Positions 41,135-49,780 of a stretch of 64,000 nt of DNA are shown one piece after another. The DNA is from Sphingomonas kyeonggiensis. Its GTDB lineage: Bacteria; Pseudomonadota; Alphaproteobacteria; Sphingomonadales; Sphingomonadaceae. Position 1 is the stretch's first letter. Every line of letters starts with the position of its first letter. The position numbers and the translations under genes are program-made. A model generated the notes under the pieces. That model had not been told where the DNA came from and ran no database searches. It saw nothing but the letters and a program-made list of their open reading frames with translations. The stretch lies in assembly GCF_014204495.1 (NCBI RefSeq), contig NZ_JACHLN010000005.1, positions 124,001-188,000 of the forward strand. The letters run 5' to 3'.

Positions 41135-41785
41135 ATGATCCGTGAGGCGTTGATCGGGTGCGCGCTGCTGGGCGGCGGAGGCTATTATGCGGTGTCTGCC
41201 TATCAGGCGCCGGACATCGTCCGCACGGTGAATGCGACGCCGCACGATACCTGGCGCGGCTTCGACCTGGTGCTGAACGGCGCGAAGGAGGGCTGGACCG
41301 GCTATGGCCCTGGCAGCGCGACGCCGGAAAAGGGCGTGAGCTGGCCCAAGGTGACCAGCGTCGATTCGAAGGAGATCGATTACCGCGTCAGCAATGACGG
41401 GGCGGAGGCGATCCACCTCAGGCTGCGCTTCGAACCGCTGGAGGACGGCCGCAAGACGAAGCTTTCCTTCGATGCGGACTTCAAGGGCAGGGCGGCCATG
41501 GCCAATTACAACCCGCAGGTCCGCGCGGCGATGGAGAAGGTGCTCGACGAGTTCATCGTCCAGATCGAGAATGGCAGGGCAGTGAGCTCTGTCGAGCGTT
41601 TCCTCGATTTCGATCGCCAGCTGCGTGCCCGGCCGGGCTATGCCGAAGGGCAGCGCCAGGTCGAGCAGATGCGCCAGCGCCAGGCCCAGTCGGCGGCGGC
41701 CGCGCCGATGATCGATCCCGACAGGGGCAAGCTTGATCCGAAAGGCGCCGATGTGACGCCCAGGAATCCGTCCTCGCGCTACTGA
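41135..41785 (+). CDS. Membrane-anchored protein, unknown
   Basis: A 216-residue protein from ATG 41135. One N-terminal membrane helix (LIGCALLGGGGYYAVSAY). The outer part resembles a START/SRPBCC-like fold: TPHDTWRGFDLVL (about 34-46), a run of beta strands to TKLSFDADFKG, and a long C-terminal helix (YNPQVRAAMEKVLDEFIVQIENG), then a Gln/Arg-rich tail. Function unknown. Divergent from obgE and before lptF. Confidence 0.65.
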   Translation: MIREALIGCALLGGGGYYAVSAYQAPDIVRTVNATPHDTWRGFDLVLNGAKEGWTGYGPGSATPEKGVSWPKVTSVDSKEIDYRVSNDGAEAIHLRLRFEPLEDGRKTKLSFDADFKGRAAMANYNPQVRAAMEKVLDEFIVQIENGRAVSSVERFLDFDRQLRARPGYAEGQRQVEQMRQRQAQSAAAAPMIDPDRGKLDPKGADVTPRNPSSRY

Positions 41786-41897
41786 CGCGCAACTTTCCTG
41801 CTGGCGCTGCCGGGAACCGGAGGTATAGGCTTTCGGTTCATGGAGGCGGCGCTCGCATGCGCCGGCGAGAAGAAACCAAGGCAACCGTCGCGCGCAG

Positions 41898-43109
41898 ATG
41901 AACTCGATCGATCGGTACATGGCGCGGCTGATCGCGGTGCCCCTGATCTCGACATTGCTGATCTCGGCAATGCTGCTGGTGCTCGACCGCATGCTGCGGC
42001 TGTTCGAGTTCGTCGCGACCGAGGGCGGCCCGGTCAGCGTCGTCTGGCGGATGCTCGCCAACCTGCTTCCCGAATATCTCGGCCTCGGCATCCCGATCGG
42101 GTTGATGCTGGGCTGTCTGCTCGCCTTCCGCCGCCTTGCCACCTCGTCGGAGCTCGACGTGCTGCGCGCGGTGGGGATCAGCTATACGCGCCTGCTCAAG
42201 GTGCCCTTCATGTATGCGCTGGCGCTGGCGGCGCTGAACCTGGCGATCGTCGGCTTCGTCCAGCCCTGGTCGCGCTACAATTACGAGCAGCTCCGCTTCG
42301 AGCTGCGCTCGGGCGCCCTCGGTGCCTCGATCAAGGTGGGTGAGTTCACCAGCTTCGGCGCCAAGATGACCATGCGCATCGAGGAGAGCAAGGACGAGGG
42401 CCGCAAGCTCTCGGGCATCTTCGTGCAGATGATGACGAAGGACGGCACGCCGGTCGCGGTGACCGCGCAGAGTGGCCAGTTCCTGCGCTCGGATGATCCC
42501 GACGTCATCATCTTCCGCCTGCAGAACGGCACGCTCGTCCATCAGGACAAGGGCTCGCCGGTGCCGCGGGTGCTCACCTTCACTACGCACAACCTGCCGA
42601 TCCCGCTGCCCAAGTACGAGCAGTTCCGCACCCGTGGCGGCAAGAATATCGAGCGGACGCTGCCCGAGCTCGCGGTGATCGGCCGCAATCCGCAGTCGAG
42701 CGAGGAGGATCGCGAGACCAGCCGCGCCGCCTTCCACTTCCGCCTCGCGGAAGTCGTGTCGATGTTCCTGCTGCCGTTCCTCGCGGTGGCGCTCGGCGTG
42801 CCGCCCAAGCGCTCGACCTCGGCGCTCGGCGTGTTCCTGTCGATCGTGATGATCGTGACCTATCACAAGATCAACGAGTTCGGGCAGTCGTTCGGCGCCA
42901 GTGGCGCCGTCGATCCGATCCTCGCGCTCTGGGGGCCGTTCTCGCTGTTCTGCGCGCTGGTGATGTGGATGTACTATCAGATCGCCTATGTGCCGGGCGG
43001 ACAGCCGATCGGCGGGCTCGAAAAGATGTTCTCCAAGCTCACCAAGTTCGTCCTGCGCTACCTGCCCGGGCGGCGGCGCAAGCTGCGCAGGGATGAGGCC
43101 GCGGCATGA
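41898..43109 (+). CDS. lptF: LPS export permease LptF
   Basis: A 403-residue subunit of the LptB2FG ABC transporter that extracts lipopolysaccharide from the inner membrane. MNSIDRYMARLIAVPLISTLLISAMLLVLDRMLRLFEF starts the YjgP/YjgQ family pattern. Six transmembrane helices surround a beta-jellyroll part (about 130-265). LPFLAVALGVPPKRSTS and the PFSLFCALVMWMYYQI helix are typical. It overlaps lptG by four bases. Confidence 0.94.
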   Translation: MNSIDRYMARLIAVPLISTLLISAMLLVLDRMLRLFEFVATEGGPVSVVWRMLANLLPEYLGLGIPIGLMLGCLLAFRRLATSSELDVLRAVGISYTRLLKVPFMYALALAALNLAIVGFVQPWSRYNYEQLRFELRSGALGASIKVGEFTSFGAKMTMRIEESKDEGRKLSGIFVQMMTKDGTPVAVTAQSGQFLRSDDPDVIIFRLQNGTLVHQDKGSPVPRVLTFTTHNLPIPLPKYEQFRTRGGKNIERTLPELAVIGRNPQSSEEDRETSRAAFHFRLAEVVSMFLLPFLAVALGVPPKRSTSALGVFLSIVMIVTYHKINEFGQSFGASGAVDPILALWGPFSLFCALVMWMYYQIAYVPGGQPIGGLEKMFSKLTKFVLRYLPGRRRKLRRDEAAA

Positions 43110-44200
43110 TCCTGAGCCTTTTCCCGTCCCGGACCATGTCCGCCTACATGGCGAAGATGTTCCTCACGCGCACCTTCGCCATCCTCGGCGCGCTTGTGCT
43201 CATCCTCCAGTCGCTCGACCTGCTGACCGAGAGCAACACGATCCTGGCCTATGCCGGCAACGGCGATGCCGAGATCTGGCGCTATGTCAGCCTGCGCGTG
43301 CCGCAGATCGCCGCGACCTTCCTGCCCTATTCGGTGCTGCTCGGCTCGATCCTGACGCTCAGCCAGCTCAACCAGAACAGCGAAGTGATCGCGATGAAGG
43401 CCTCAGGGCTTTCGGCGCACCAGGTGCTGGCGCCGCTGCTGCTCACCGGCATGGTCGTGGCGGCGATCTCCTTCGCCTTCAACGACCGGATCGTCACGCG
43501 CGCCACCTCCACGCTCGAGCAGTGGAAGAAGGTCAACTACGCTCCGCTGCCGATCGATCGCGGTGATCGCAGCAATGTCTGGGTGAAGGGCGACAACAAC
43601 CTGATCCAGGTCCAGCAGATCCGCGGGCGCGGTGACGGCGCCCAGCTCTATGGCATCACCGTCTATGAGCGGCAGGACCGTTCGCTGACCGGTATCCTCA
43701 CCGCGCCGCACGGCGTGCGCGACGGCGATGGCTGGCGCGTCGACAATGCCGAGCGCTTCACTATTGCGACCGGGCAGAAGGCCAAGGTCGGCAGCGTGGT
43801 GATCGGCCACAATATCCGCCCGGACCAGTTTACCCTGGCGCATGTCGATGCCGACAGCATGTCGTTCGGTACGCTCTACCAGGCGATCGGGGACCTGCAG
43901 GTTGCCGGCCGCCAGACCGAGGCGCTGGAAGGCGCGCTGTGGCACAAGCTCTCGGGCCCGCTCTCGGCGATCCTGATGCCGCTGCTCGGCGCGGTCGCAG
44001 GCTTCGGCCTGGCGCGCTCGGGCAAGCTGTTCGTCCGCGCGGTGATCGGCATGGCGCTCGGCTTCCTCTATTTCGTCGCCGACAATTTCGCGCTCGCGAT
44101 GGGCAATCTCGGCGCCTATCCGCCGTTCCTTGCCGCCTGGGCACCGTTCCTGCTGTTCCTGATGATCGGCGAGGCGGTCCTGCTGCGCACCGAGGAATAG
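43106..44200 (+). CDS. lptG: LPS export permease LptG
   Basis: A 364-residue partner of LptF of the same fold. MSAYMAKMFLTRTFAILGALVLILQSLDLL, then SNTILAYAGNG, and EVIAMKASGLSAHQVLAPLLLTG (about 95-117), a family hallmark, followed by the jellyroll and LSGPLSAILMPLLGAVAGF. Start ATG 43106 inside the lptF end indicates coupling, so the two are made in equal amounts. Confidence 0.94.
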   Translation: MILSLFPSRTMSAYMAKMFLTRTFAILGALVLILQSLDLLTESNTILAYAGNGDAEIWRYVSLRVPQIAATFLPYSVLLGSILTLSQLNQNSEVIAMKASGLSAHQVLAPLLLTGMVVAAISFAFNDRIVTRATSTLEQWKKVNYAPLPIDRGDRSNVWVKGDNNLIQVQQIRGRGDGAQLYGITVYERQDRSLTGILTAPHGVRDGDGWRVDNAERFTIATGQKAKVGSVVIGHNIRPDQFTLAHVDADSMSFGTLYQAIGDLQVAGRQTEALEGALWHKLSGPLSAILMPLLGAVAGFGLARSGKLFVRAVIGMALGFLYFVADNFALAMGNLGAYPPFLAAWAPFLLFLMIGEAVLLRTEE

Positions 44201-44268
44201 CTGGCGGGGCGGATGCCCCAAGCGTTCCTGTCTGGTCGTGGCGGATCGGGGGCCATATAGCGGCGCCC

Positions 44269-45375
44269 ATGTCGCTCTTCCCGCCTGCTTCCTGCCCGCG
44301 CATCGTCGTCAAGATCGGTTCGGCCCTGCTGGTCGATCCGGATGGCAGCGTGCGCCGGGAATGGCTGGAAGGCATCGCCGCCGACATCGCCGCCCGGGCG
44401 CGCGAAGGGCAGCAGGTCGCGGTGGTATCCTCGGGCGCGATCGCGCTCGGCGCCCGGCGGCTCAGGCTTGCCCGGGGTGGGCGCGCCAGCCTCGAGGATG
44501 CGCAGGCGGCCGCGGCGACCGGCCAGATCGAGCTGAGCCGCGTCTGGGCGGACGTGCTGGGCGCGAACGGCCTCACCGCCGCGCAGATGCTCGTCACCCT
44601 GGGCGACCTCGAGGATCGCCGGCGCTACCTCAATGCCGCCGCCACGCTCGACCGGCTGCTCGGCCTCGGCGTCGTGCCGGTGCTCAACGAGAATGACAGC
44701 GTCGCCACCGAGGAAATCCGCTTCGGCGACAATGACCGCCTCGCCGCGCGCGTCGCCCAGGCGGCCGGGGCGGGCGGCGTGGTGCTGCTCTCCGACATCG
44801 ATGGCCTGTACGACCGCAACCCGGCATTGCCCGGCGCGGTGCATATCCCCCGCGTCGAGCGGATCGACGGCGCGATCGAGAGCATGGCCGACAAGGGTTC
44901 GGCCTCGGGCATGGGATCGGGCGGCATGGTCTCCAAGATCGCCGCCGCGCGCATCGCCAATGCCGCCGGTGCGCATCTCGCCATCGCTTCGGGCCGGATC
45001 GCGCATCCGCTCTCGGCCGAAGCCAGGCACACGCTGTTCGTGGCGGAGAAAGCCGCCCCCGCGCGCAAGGCCTGGCTGGCCGGCGGCATCACCGCGCACG
45101 GCACCATCCATGTCGATGCCGGCGCGGCCAGGGCATTGGGGCAGGGCCGCAGCCTGCTCGCCGCCGGCGCCACTCGCGTCGAGGGCACGTTCTCGCGCGG
45201 CGACCTGGTCGTGATCGCCGGGCCCGATGGCAAGCCGCTCGCCCGCGGTCTCGCCGAATATCCGAGCGACGACGCCACCCGCATCCTCGGCCGCCGCAAC
45301 GAGGACCAGGCCGAGCTGCTCGGCTACGCCCCGCGCTCGACACTCGTCCACCGCAGCCATATGGCGCTGCTGTGA
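44269..45375 (+). CDS. proB: Glutamate 5-kinase
   Basis: First enzyme of proline synthesis, 368 residues. The amino-acid kinase fold: RIVVKIGSALL (about 11-21), VVSSGAIALGARRL (about 53-66), VVPVLNENDSVATEEIRFGDNDRLAARVA (about 140-168), LLSDIDGLYDRNP, then GMGSGGMVSKIAAARIA. The C-terminal PUA domain (about 275-360: AHGTIHVDAGAARALGQGRSLL) is present. Usually proB follows obgE closely in relatives; here four genes lie between. It overlaps the next gene by four bases. Confidence 0.96.
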   Translation: MSLFPPASCPRIVVKIGSALLVDPDGSVRREWLEGIAADIAARAREGQQVAVVSSGAIALGARRLRLARGGRASLEDAQAAAATGQIELSRVWADVLGANGLTAAQMLVTLGDLEDRRRYLNAAATLDRLLGLGVVPVLNENDSVATEEIRFGDNDRLAARVAQAAGAGGVVLLSDIDGLYDRNPALPGAVHIPRVERIDGAIESMADKGSASGMGSGGMVSKIAAARIANAAGAHLAIASGRIAHPLSAEARHTLFVAEKAAPARKAWLAGGITAHGTIHVDAGAARALGQGRSLLAAGATRVEGTFSRGDLVVIAGPDGKPLARGLAEYPSDDATRILGRRNEDQAELLGYAPRSTLVHRSHMALL

Positions 45376-46277
45376 GCACCATCGCCCTTACCGGCGGCAC
45401 CGGCTTTGTCGGCAGCCGCCTGATCGCCCTTGCCCTCGAAGCCGGCCACCAGGTCCGCGCCCTGACGCGCCGCCCGCAGGCCGAGCGCGCCGGCATCGCC
45501 TGGGTGCAGGGCGACCTGAGCAACACCGCCGCCCTAGCCGCGCTGTGCGAAGGCGCCGACGCGGTCATCCATGTCGCCGGCGTGGTCAACGCGCCCGACA
45601 AGGCCGGCTTCGCCGCCGGCAATATCGACGGCACCCGTCATATGCTGGAGGCCGCCAAGGCCAGCGGCGTCCGCCGCTTCGTCCATGTCTCCTCGCTCGC
45701 CGCGCGCGAGCCCGAGCTTTCCGCCTATGGCTGGTCCAAGGCGGAAGGCGACAAGCTCGTCATGGAGTCCGGGCTCGACTGGGCGATGGTCCGCCCGCCC
45801 GCCATCTACGGCCCCGGCGACCTCGAGATGCTTGAGCTGTTCAAGCTGGCGAAACAGGGCCTTGCCGTCATGCCGCGCGGCGGCCGCATCTCGCTGATCG
45901 AGGTCGGTGATCTTGGCCGGCTGCTGCTCGCGCTCGCCACCACCGATGGCTGCAACCAGATCCTCGACGCCGATGACGGCACGCCCACCGGCTGGAGCCA
46001 CAAGCAATTCTCCCAGGCGATCGGCACCGCGCTCGGCAAGCGCGTCGCCAGCTTCGCCCTGCCGCGCCCGCTGCTGATGGCCGGCGCGCATCTCGACCGG
46101 CTGCTGCGCGGCAAGAACGCCAAGCTCACCCCCGATCGCGTCGCCTATTTCTGCCACCAGGACTGGGTGATCGATTCGAGCCGCCGCCCGCCCGCTAATC
46201 TCTGGGTGCCGCAGGTCGAGACCCCCGCCGGCCTCGCCGCCACCGCCGCCTGGTACCGCGAGCAGGGACTGCTCTAG
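45372..46277 (+). CDS. Extended SDR (NDUFA9-like), candidate ceramide reductase
   Basis: A 301-residue NAD(P)-binding protein of the atypical extended SDR class. Start GTG 45372 in TGTGAG at the proB stop. Cofactor motif TGGTGFVGSRLIALALEAGH (about 6-25), VIHVAGVVN near 71, and an active-site region SSLAAREPELSAYGWSKAEGD with Tyr-x3-Lys. The C-terminal part, KLTPDRVAYFCHQDWVIDSSRRPPANLW, is a pattern I associate with sphingomonad SDRs related to NDUFA9; the Caulobacter ceramide reductase CerR is also NDUFA9-like. Whether this is CerR is unsettled; other epimerase-like roles are possible. Confidence 0.75.
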   Translation: MSTIALTGGTGFVGSRLIALALEAGHQVRALTRRPQAERAGIAWVQGDLSNTAALAALCEGADAVIHVAGVVNAPDKAGFAAGNIDGTRHMLEAAKASGVRRFVHVSSLAAREPELSAYGWSKAEGDKLVMESGLDWAMVRPPAIYGPGDLEMLELFKLAKQGLAVMPRGGRISLIEVGDLGRLLLALATTDGCNQILDADDGTPTGWSHKQFSQAIGTALGKRVASFALPRPLLMAGAHLDRLLRGKNAKLTPDRVAYFCHQDWVIDSSRRPPANLWVPQVETPAGLAATAAWYREQGLL

Positions 46278-46301
46278 GCCAGAGCTGATATCGCGCTTTC
46301 A

Positions 46302-46380
46302 GTTCCCCGGCGAAAGCCGGGGCCCAGGGTTTCTCTGTCGGTTCGCTCGTGGCCCTGGGCCCCGGCTTTCGCCGGGGAAC
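46302..46380. repeat. Inverted repeat, short CCCGGCGAAAGCCGGGG class
   Basis: Arms GTTCCCCGGCGAAAGCCGGG and its inverse, with CCCAGGGTTTCTCTG in the middle. A near copy of 13613-13692 and 54407-54485. Confidence 0.87.
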
Positions 46381-46447
46381 AGTAGGGCCGAGAATGCATC
46401 CCGGGTGTAATGGCCCTTCAGGGCAATATTCCTTCCTAAAATGAAGG

Positions 46448-47986
46448 ATGCTCAAGCTCATCATCTGGGACCTCGACGACACGCTCTGGTCCGGCACGCT
46501 GGCCGACGGCGAGGCCGTGCAGCTGCACCGGCACCGTGCCGAGCTGGTCCGCGCCTTCAACGCGCGCGGCGTCGTCTCCTCGATCTGCTCGAAGAACGAC
46601 CACGCCACCGCCGAGGCGAAGCTCAGGGAGCTGGGCCTGTGGGACGAGTTCGTCTTCCCCCATATCGCCTTCACTCCCAAGCCGGAGGCGATCCGCGCGA
46701 TCATCGCCGACATGCAGCTGCGCCCCGCCGACGTCCTGTTCGTCGACGACAACCCGGCGAACCTGCGCGAAGTCGCCCATGCGATCCCCGAGATCCAGCT
46801 GCTCGAGATCACGCTCTCGGATGCCGATGATCACCTTGCCGGCCTGCTCGCGCTCACCCCGCCGTCCAAGAGCCGCGTCGAGCGCTACCGGATGATGGAG
46901 CGCCGCAAGGCCGATCGCGCCGCGGTGCCCGCGCTCTCCAACCATGAGTTCCTGCGCAGCTGCGGCCTCCAGGCGACCGCGCCCTATCTCATGGACAATC
47001 TCGATTTCGCGCCGCGCATCGCCGACCTGATTAACCGCTCGAACCAGCTCAACTATACCGGCTCGCGCGTCGAGCAGGCCCGGCTGGAGGCGGACATCAT
47101 CGATGTCGTCCGCTTCGACAGCTGGTCGATCTTCGCCTGGGATGCCTATGGCCGCCACGGCCTGGTCGGCTTCGTCATGGTCGATCGCGCCGCGGAGAAG
47201 CTCGTCCATTTCACATTTTCCTGCAGGATCATGCATATGGGCCTGGAAGCTTATGCACTGTCCAAGGTCCGCGAGAAATGGCCGGCGATCGACACCAGCG
47301 CCTGGGACGGCCGCTTCGACCGTACCGAGCCGGACTGGATCGTCGATGCCGACTTCCACGATCCGCAGGTCCGCGCCGCGATCCTCGCCGAACAGGCGCC
47401 GCAATTGCTGGCCGAGCCGGCGGTGCGGATCATGTTCGATTGCCAGTCCGGCGGCATCGCGCATTACAGCCGCTTCCGTCCCGCGATCGAGTTCGATCAT
47501 CATCCGCGCGTCTTCGCGATGGCGATGATGGACGACGGCAGCTGGCACGACCAGGATTTCCCGCCCTTCCTCGTCTATGGCGCTGCCGTCGACTATCTGG
47601 GCGGCCGCTGGGGCGATCGCTGGCCGCTGGTCGATATCGGCCTGTACGAGACCTGCCTCGTCCGCATGCTGATCATGCTGATCGAGCAGGAGCGCCGGAT
47701 GCTGGTCGTCCTGCCGCCCGAGGACGCACCCGAGGGCAAGTATCGCCTCACCCATAATCTCAGCCCCGAGCGCTGCCGCCGCCTCAACGCACTGTGGCGC
47801 AAGGCCGCGCGCGAGAATCCGGAGCATCTCTGGGTGCTCGATGTCGCCGACATCGCCGGGCCGGACGAGATGGCCGACGTCACCCACCTCCATGCCGGCG
47901 CGCTCCGGAAGATCGCGGGTCAGGTCGATTGCTGGATCGAGGCGGTGGCGCTGGGTGGCGGGGAAGGGCAGGCCGAGGCGGCGTAA
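46448..47986 (+). CDS. FkbH-like HAD-IIIC family protein
   Basis: A 512-residue protein. The HAD phosphatase domain (1-150) has motif I LIIWDLDDTLWSGTL (Asp8, Asp10-type pair), motif II/III ICSKND and KP, and motif IV VLFVDDNPANL. It is followed by the FkbH-type segment DLINRSNQLNYTGSRVEQARL (about 197-217), and a GNAT-like part (FAWDAYGRHGLVGFVMVDR). A further domain (about 270-500) has no clear family; GLYETCLVRMLIMLIEQE is helical. FkbH proteins move glyceryl groups from bisphosphoglycerate to an acyl carrier protein; a stand-alone ACP gene lies at 52881. A link is possible but unproven. Confidence 0.75.
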   Translation: MLKLIIWDLDDTLWSGTLADGEAVQLHRHRAELVRAFNARGVVSSICSKNDHATAEAKLRELGLWDEFVFPHIAFTPKPEAIRAIIADMQLRPADVLFVDDNPANLREVAHAIPEIQLLEITLSDADDHLAGLLALTPPSKSRVERYRMMERRKADRAAVPALSNHEFLRSCGLQATAPYLMDNLDFAPRIADLINRSNQLNYTGSRVEQARLEADIIDVVRFDSWSIFAWDAYGRHGLVGFVMVDRAAEKLVHFTFSCRIMHMGLEAYALSKVREKWPAIDTSAWDGRFDRTEPDWIVDADFHDPQVRAAILAEQAPQLLAEPAVRIMFDCQSGGIAHYSRFRPAIEFDHHPRVFAMAMMDDGSWHDQDFPPFLVYGAAVDYLGGRWGDRWPLVDIGLYETCLVRMLIMLIEQERRMLVVLPPEDAPEGKYRLTHNLSPERCRRLNALWRKAARENPEHLWVLDVADIAGPDEMADVTHLHAGALRKIAGQVDCWIEAVALGGGEGQAEAA

Positions 47987-48010
47987 TTCTACCCGGCATC
48001 CCTTTTTCTC

Positions 48011-48092
48011 GTCATCCCCGCGAAGGCGGGGATCCAGAGTCACGAAGGACATCGCTCTGTTACCCTGGATCCCCGCCTTCGCGGGGATGACG
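48011..48092. repeat. Inverted repeat, GTCATCCCCGCGAAGGCGGGGATCCA class
   Basis: Arms CGTCATCCCCGCGAAGGCGG and its inverse around about 30 bases. It differs from the CCCGGCGAA family but shares its form; a half copy is at 4032-4061. It lies between the converging FkbH-like and Lrp genes. Confidence 0.85.
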
Positions 48093-48102
48093 GGTGTGAG
48101 CC

Positions 48103-48591
48103 TCACGGAATGATGATGCTCGTATCCGCCTTCACCCGGTCGAGCGCGATCAGCGAGCGATAGCTGGCGATGAATTCCTTCTCCGCGAACAGCCTTTTGG
48201 TCAGCGCCGAATAGGCGCGCATGTCCGAGGTGACGATCACCAGCATGAAGCTCACCCCGCCGGTGACGTAATAGCATTGCTGCACCTCGGGCGTGTCGAG
48301 GAACATCTGCCGCGCCAGTTCCACCGTCGGGGCATGCTCGTTGATCAGCTGCACCTCGACGATCGAGGTGATGGTGAGCGGCACCGCATCGGGATCGACG
48401 ATCGCGACGTTGCGCGCGATCACGCCCGACGCCTCCATCGCCGCGATCCGTCGCTGTACCGCCGCCGCCGACAGGTTCACCGCCTCGCCGATCCTGCGCT
48501 GCGGCATCTTGTTGTCCGCCTGGACGAGTCGAAGGATCGCCCGATCGAACGAGTCGAGTGCCCGTGGGGATTTGTCCTGTTCGCCTGCCAT
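48103..48591 (-). CDS. Lrp/AsnC family transcriptional regulator
   Basis: A 162-residue protein from ATG 48591. N-terminal HTH: LDSFDRAILRLVQADNKMPQRRIGEAVNLSAAAVQRRIAAMEASGVI (about 12-58). The C-terminal RAM/AsnC ligand domain (about 75-155) has TPEVQQCYYVTGGVSFMLVIVTSDMRAYSALTKRLF. Divergent from the EamA transporter gene 83 bases away, which it probably controls, as amino-acid exporters often are by Lrp-type regulators. Confidence 0.94.
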   Translation of the reverse strand: MAGEQDKSPRALDSFDRAILRLVQADNKMPQRRIGEAVNLSAAAVQRRIAAMEASGVIARNVAIVDPDAVPLTITSIVEVQLINEHAPTVELARQMFLDTPEVQQCYYVTGGVSFMLVIVTSDMRAYSALTKRLFAEKEFIASYRSLIALDRVKADTSIIIP

Positions 48592-48674
48592 GTGGCGAGT
48601 TTTTGTTGCATCCGGACGGCAAATCAAGAGCGCTCGGCCCGCTGCAATGATGATATTCCCCGTCCGGGAAGGGA

Positions 48675-49676
48675 ATGCGCATGCCGAATGAACGCGGATC
48701 ACTGGTGCTGGGCGTGCTGTGTGGAGCCGCTGCCGGCGCGCTCTGGGGGCTGGTGTTCCTCGCGCCCGAACTGGCCCGTGCCTTCGGTCCGCTCGAGCTG
48801 ACCATCGGCCGCTACCTCGCCTATGGCCTGATCTCCGCCGCGCTGATCGCCCCGCGCTGGCGCAGCCTCGCCGCCACGCTGGGGGCAGGGGAATGGCGCG
48901 CGCTCGCCTGGCTCGCGCTCTCCGGCAACACGCTCTACTATATCCTCCTCGCCAGCTCGGTGCAGCTCGGCGGTGCGGCGATCACCGCGCTGGTGATCGG
49001 CTTTCTCCCCGTCGTCGTGACCATCGTCGGCAGCCGCGCCGAGGGCGCCGTCCCGCTTGCCCGGCTTGCGCCGTCGCTGCTGCTCTGCGCCGCCGGCGCG
49101 GTCTGCATCGGCTGGCAAGCGCTGTTCCTGCCCTCGACCCGCCCGGTATCCGCCCAGCTCGCCGGCCTGCTCTGCGCGATCGGCGCGCTCGCCTCCTGGG
49201 GCGCCTATGCGGTGTACAACAACCATATGCTGGCCCGGGTGAAGGCCGTGTCCTCGCACGACTGGAGCCTGTTGATCGGCATCGCCACGGGCGCGCAGAG
49301 CCTGGTGCTGATCCCGCTCGCGCTGCTGCTGGGCGTGCGCGGTCACGGTGCGGGCGACTGGGCGCTGTTCGTCGCGGTCTCGGCCGGCGTGGCGGTGTTC
49401 GCCTCGATCGTCGGCAATGCGCTGTGGAACCGGATGAGCCGGCTGCTGCCGCTCACCCTGTCGGGGCAGATGATCACCTTCGAGACGCTGTTCGCGCTGC
49501 TCTACGCCTTCGCCTGGGAACATCGCGGGCCGACCGCATTGGAAGGCGTCGCGTTCGTGCTGGTGGTGGCGAGTGTGGTGAGCTGCGTCGCGGCGCATCG
49601 CAAGCCTTCAAATCCCTCTACCGCTTTTGCGGGAGAGGGACGCCGATCCCGGCGAAGGCCGGGGGCGGCAGGGTGA
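48675..49676 (+). CDS. EamA/DMT family transporter
   Basis: A ten-helix drug/metabolite transporter, 333 residues (ATG 48675; 48681 also possible). Two EamA repeats are seen (about 10-140 and 160-305). FETLFALLYAFAWEHRGPTALEGVAFVLVVASVV is the typical last-helix region. The final 22 residues (SNPSTAFAGEGRRSRRRPGAAG) are encoded inside the left arm of the inverted repeat at 49614-49779, so the natural C-terminus has been replaced or extended by repeat DNA. Substrate unknown; amino acid or related export is suggested by the Lrp regulator next door. Confidence 0.88.
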   Translation: MRMPNERGSLVLGVLCGAAAGALWGLVFLAPELARAFGPLELTIGRYLAYGLISAALIAPRWRSLAATLGAGEWRALAWLALSGNTLYYILLASSVQLGGAAITALVIGFLPVVVTIVGSRAEGAVPLARLAPSLLLCAAGAVCIGWQALFLPSTRPVSAQLAGLLCAIGALASWGAYAVYNNHMLARVKAVSSHDWSLLIGIATGAQSLVLIPLALLLGVRGHGAGDWALFVAVSAGVAVFASIVGNALWNRMSRLLPLTLSGQMITFETLFALLYAFAWEHRGPTALEGVAFVLVVASVVSCVAAHRKPSNPSTAFAGEGRRSRRRPGAAG

Positions 49677-49779
49677 GGGTGTGTGGGGGAGCCGCAGGCG
49701 CACCGCTCGCGGCTCCCACACACCCTCACCCCGGCTCGGCTGCGCCTCGCCACCCCTCTCCCGCAAAAGCGGTAGAGGG
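49614..49779. repeat. Large inverted repeat overlapping the end of the EamA gene
   Basis: Outer arms CCCTCTACCGCTTTTGCGGG (49614 on) and its inverse (to 49779); inner arms GGTGAGGGTGTGTGGG and CCCACACACCCTCACC. The left arm contributes the last 20-odd codons of the transporter gene. Confidence 0.85.
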
Positions 49780-49780
49780 G

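Noticed and set aside
46436..48805. A 789-residue minus-strand frame
   Set aside because: It is antisense to the FkbH-like gene, crosses a palindromic repeat and overlaps the Lrp gene in another frame.
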